64,000 nt of DNA from CAILZL01 sp050181835 (GTDB lineage: Bacteria; Pseudomonadota; Gammaproteobacteria; Steroidobacterales; Steroidobacteraceae): positions 124,001 through 188,000 of the forward strand of contig JBFXCU010000003.1 of the NCBI GenBank assembly GCA_050181835.1, in the 5' to 3' direction. Both the position numbers and the translations under genes were made by a program. Shown here piece after piece: positions 62,146 to 64,000 of the stretch (position 1 is the stretch's first letter; each line of letters begins with the position of its first letter). The notes beneath the pieces are model-generated. The model ran no database searches, had not been told where the DNA came from, and worked only from the letters and a program-made list of their open reading frames with translations.

Positions 62146-63483
62146 ATGTCGCACACTTGCCAATTTAATCGCCAGCTCGCTCTCGCCATCACCACTGTGT
62201 TGGTCATGGGATCATCCCACGCCACCTCATTGCTGGATGTATATGATCAAGCCGCGCAAAGCGACCCGACCATTCGTGCGGCGGAAGCCACACGGTTGGC
62301 TAGCCGTGAAGCGCGCCCGCAAGCACTGGCCGCGTTCTTACCGGATATCAGTGCCAATGCCGGTTGGGCTGGAACTACTTCGGGCAGCGACGGCAATCTT
62401 TCCAGCACCTCACGCGGCGGCTCTTGGGGTATTACCGCTACTGAATCCATTAACCTGCCGACAATCCTGCGTTCACTGGAGCGCACGGATTACACACTGG
62501 CGCAGGCAGACCTCACCTACCACAGTGCCGAGCTCAACCTGATTACACGTGTAGCAACTCGCTATTTCAACGTATTGTCAGCGAAGGATTCACTTAAAGC
62601 CGCAGAATCCAGTCTGGAAGCGTTGAACCAACAGCTGGAACGTGCTGAAAAGCGCTTTGAAGTGGGATTGGCAGCCAACACCGACGTGCAGGAAGCCCGC
62701 GCCTCCCGCGATAGCGCTAATTCGTTAGTGATCTTGGCTAAACGCACACTGGCCACCAGTCAAGAATTGTTGCGTGAAATCACGGGCACCAGCCTAGATG
62801 ACCTGGCTGCACCCAGTGACGATATGCCACTTATCACCCCTGACCCGCAAAGTGCAGATGAATGGGTGCAAAAATCTATGAGCGGCAACATTGATCTGGC
62901 CTCCAGTCGTCTGGCGCTGGAAACCGCCACCCATGATCTGGGTACCCAGAAACTGACGCGCTTTCCTACCCTGACGCTGAGCGCCAATTACAGCAACAGC
63001 AATGCCTACTCTGATCTGAAGGCTTTTGGCAGCAACAACACCACTAACAACTGGACTGGCACTTGGTTCTCGGCAGGGGTGAGCGTGCCTTTATTCACTG
63101 GCGGTGAAACCAACTCCAAAATTCGTCAGAACGTGTACTTGCAACGTGCTGCACGCGAACGCGTAGAACAGGTAAGTCGCGAAACCGAACGTGGCGCGCG
63201 CGACGCCTATCTCGGTTTACAAAGCGCAATTGCCCAAGTGCAAGCCAACAAGCAAGCATTGGAGTCTTCGCGGCTGGCCTTGCAAGCCACTGAGGCAGGT
63301 TTTGATGTCGGTACCCGTACCACCATCGATGTGCTGAATTCGCGGAATAACCTGCTCACCGCCGAACAAAATTACTTTTCAAGTCGCTACAGCTATATCA
63401 CCAGCTTGATTACCTTAAAAACCGTATCGGGTAGCCTGACTCGTGAAGACCTGCAGTTAATCAACAGCTGGCTGATTCAATAA
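62146..63483 (+). CDS. tolC: TolC-family outer-membrane channel protein
   Basis: 445 residues, trimeric outer-membrane exit duct for type I secretion and RND/MFS efflux. Signal peptide to about 26 (VLVMGSSHA). Two OEP repeats: LLDVYDQAAQSDPTIRAAEA with coiled coils to ~210, and again from ~240 (DLASSRLALETATHD); GVSVPLFTGGETNSKI and FDVGTRTTIDVLNSRNNLL are standard TolC motifs. Likely the generic TolC, as it is in the pcm-rhodanese-tolC-waaA context and not next to a pump. Confidence 0.93.
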   Translation: MSHTCQFNRQLALAITTVLVMGSSHATSLLDVYDQAAQSDPTIRAAEATRLASREARPQALAAFLPDISANAGWAGTTSGSDGNLSSTSRGGSWGITATESINLPTILRSLERTDYTLAQADLTYHSAELNLITRVATRYFNVLSAKDSLKAAESSLEALNQQLERAEKRFEVGLAANTDVQEARASRDSANSLVILAKRTLATSQELLREITGTSLDDLAAPSDDMPLITPDPQSADEWVQKSMSGNIDLASSRLALETATHDLGTQKLTRFPTLTLSANYSNSNAYSDLKAFGSNNTTNNWTGTWFSAGVSVPLFTGGETNSKIRQNVYLQRAARERVEQVSRETERGARDAYLGLQSAIAQVQANKQALESSRLALQATEAGFDVGTRTTIDVLNSRNNLLTAEQNYFSSRYSYITSLITLKTVSGSLTREDLQLINSWLIQ

Positions 63484-63506
63484 CCGGAAGGTTGTTTATC
63501 AGCTGG

Positions 63507-64000
63507 TTACGGCAAGGTAATACGGCATTGCTGCTGAATCAGCAGCAGCAATCTATCCAGAGCACCGGTGCTCTGCTGCACTACACGCAGCGCTGCCGCA
63601 CCCATGCGCGCCCGTTCCTCTGCTGAATCCAGCAGCTCCAGCACCACCTCACCCAGCTCTTGGCCTGAATACACATGGCGTAACGCGCTCTGCGCAGCCA
63701 GCAACTGCGCCACATCCGGCGCGTTAAACGTCTGCGGGCCCGTTACTACGGGCAGACCCAACGCTGCCGGTTCCAATAAATTATGTCCGCCGATTGGCAC
63801 CAGGCTGCCACCCACAAACACCACATCACTGGCGGCATAAAAGCGTGCCAATTCGCCCAGCGAATCCAGCAACCACACTGATTGCCGTGCTGTCGGCACC
63901 TGTTCAGCACTACGCGTTGCAAAGTCGAAACCCTGCTCTGCCAACAACGCCGCAACTTGGGCAAACCGCTGCGGATGGCGCGGCGCTAGAATCAATAACG
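63507..64000 (-). CDS. waaA: 3-deoxy-D-manno-octulosonic acid transferase (C-terminal part, runs off the window)
   Basis: Adds Kdo to lipid A. Only the last ~164 residues are present; the frame is open to the edge. Visible: ILAPRHPQRF, VWLLDSLGELARFYAASDVVFVGGSLVPIGGHNLLEPAALG in two parts and TFNAPDVAQLL, the donor-binding C-domain of the GT30 family. It converges on tolC with a 23 bp gap. Confidence 0.93.
   Translation of the reverse strand, partial: LLILAPRHPQRFAQVAALLAEQGFDFATRSAEQVPTARQSVWLLDSLGELARFYAASDVVFVGGSLVPIGGHNLLEPAALGLPVVTGPQTFNAPDVAQLLAAQSALRHVYSGQELGEVVLELLDSAEERARMGAAALRVVQQSTGALDRLLLLIQQQCRITLP

Overview
This 64 kb window reads as chromosome from a heterotrophic gammaproteobacterium of moderate GC content. 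The support is the gene order and gene types: ftsY-ftsE-ftsX, rsmD-coaD, mutM, mpl, rnd, and pcm-rhodanese-tolC facing waaA. A PPi-type phosphofructokinase next to a K+-independent H+-pyrophosphatase and many TonB/DUF6152-type secreted proteins are reminiscent of Steroidobacterales/Nevskiales-like lineages, but that placement is only a guess. I see no rRNA, tRNA or CRISPR array.

Left flank, 1-11.7 kb, is housekeeping: cell division and SRP receptor (ftsX partial, ftsE, ftsY), rsmD-coaD-ggt overlapping end to end, mutM, an acyl-CoA desaturase with a clear promoter and terminator, a NYN-domain RNase-like protein, mpl, a small membrane protein and rnd. Right flank, 53.4-64 kb, is also core: adenylate kinase with a histone-H1-like tail, PPi-dependent phosphofructokinase, H+-PPase, a PAS-GGDEF-EAL protein, a Pcm-like methyltransferase, rhodanese, a TolC-family channel and waaA (partial).

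Between them lies about 41 kb of accessory, mostly catabolic DNA (about 11.9-53.3 kb). Its centre is a complete protocatechuate 4,5-cleavage (meta) operon, ligK-ligU-ligJ-ligI-ligA-ligB-ligC plus an aldo/keto reductase (23.1-30.0 kb), which should convert protocatechuate to pyruvate and oxaloacetate. Around it are an aromatic-acid MFS transporter, a PQQ quinohemoprotein dehydrogenase, a PepSY membrane protein, an SDR + bicupin pair with a divergent TetR gene, a class III CoA-transferase with two crotonases (one like hydroxycinnamoyl-CoA hydratase-lyase) and an aldehyde dehydrogenase, a two-subunit molybdenum hydroxylase, a Bcr/CflA exporter, two TonB receptors and several small VOC, NTF2-like and DoxX proteins. 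A plausible reading is uptake of plant- or lignin-derived aromatics, side-chain shortening to aromatic aldehydes and acids, and entry into the lig pathway. The steps making protocatechuate itself (PobA, VanAB) and a CoA ligase are not in the window.

The accessory part and its edges carry many broken genes: a LysR regulator remnant just upstream of the lig operon, tandem partial duplications of a NAD(P)-binding protein and of the crotonase/aldehyde dehydrogenase pair, a remnant of a second molybdenum-hydroxylase gene, IS3- and IS30-type transposase remnants, a truncated AbrB-type antitoxin, an MFS remnant next to mutM, and a decayed maleylacetate reductase/hydroxyquinol dioxygenase gene behind hppA. 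The least understood recurring unit is a pair of secreted proteins (DUF6152-like plus a larger partner) present twice, at 37.9-39.1 kb and 45.0-46.2 kb.
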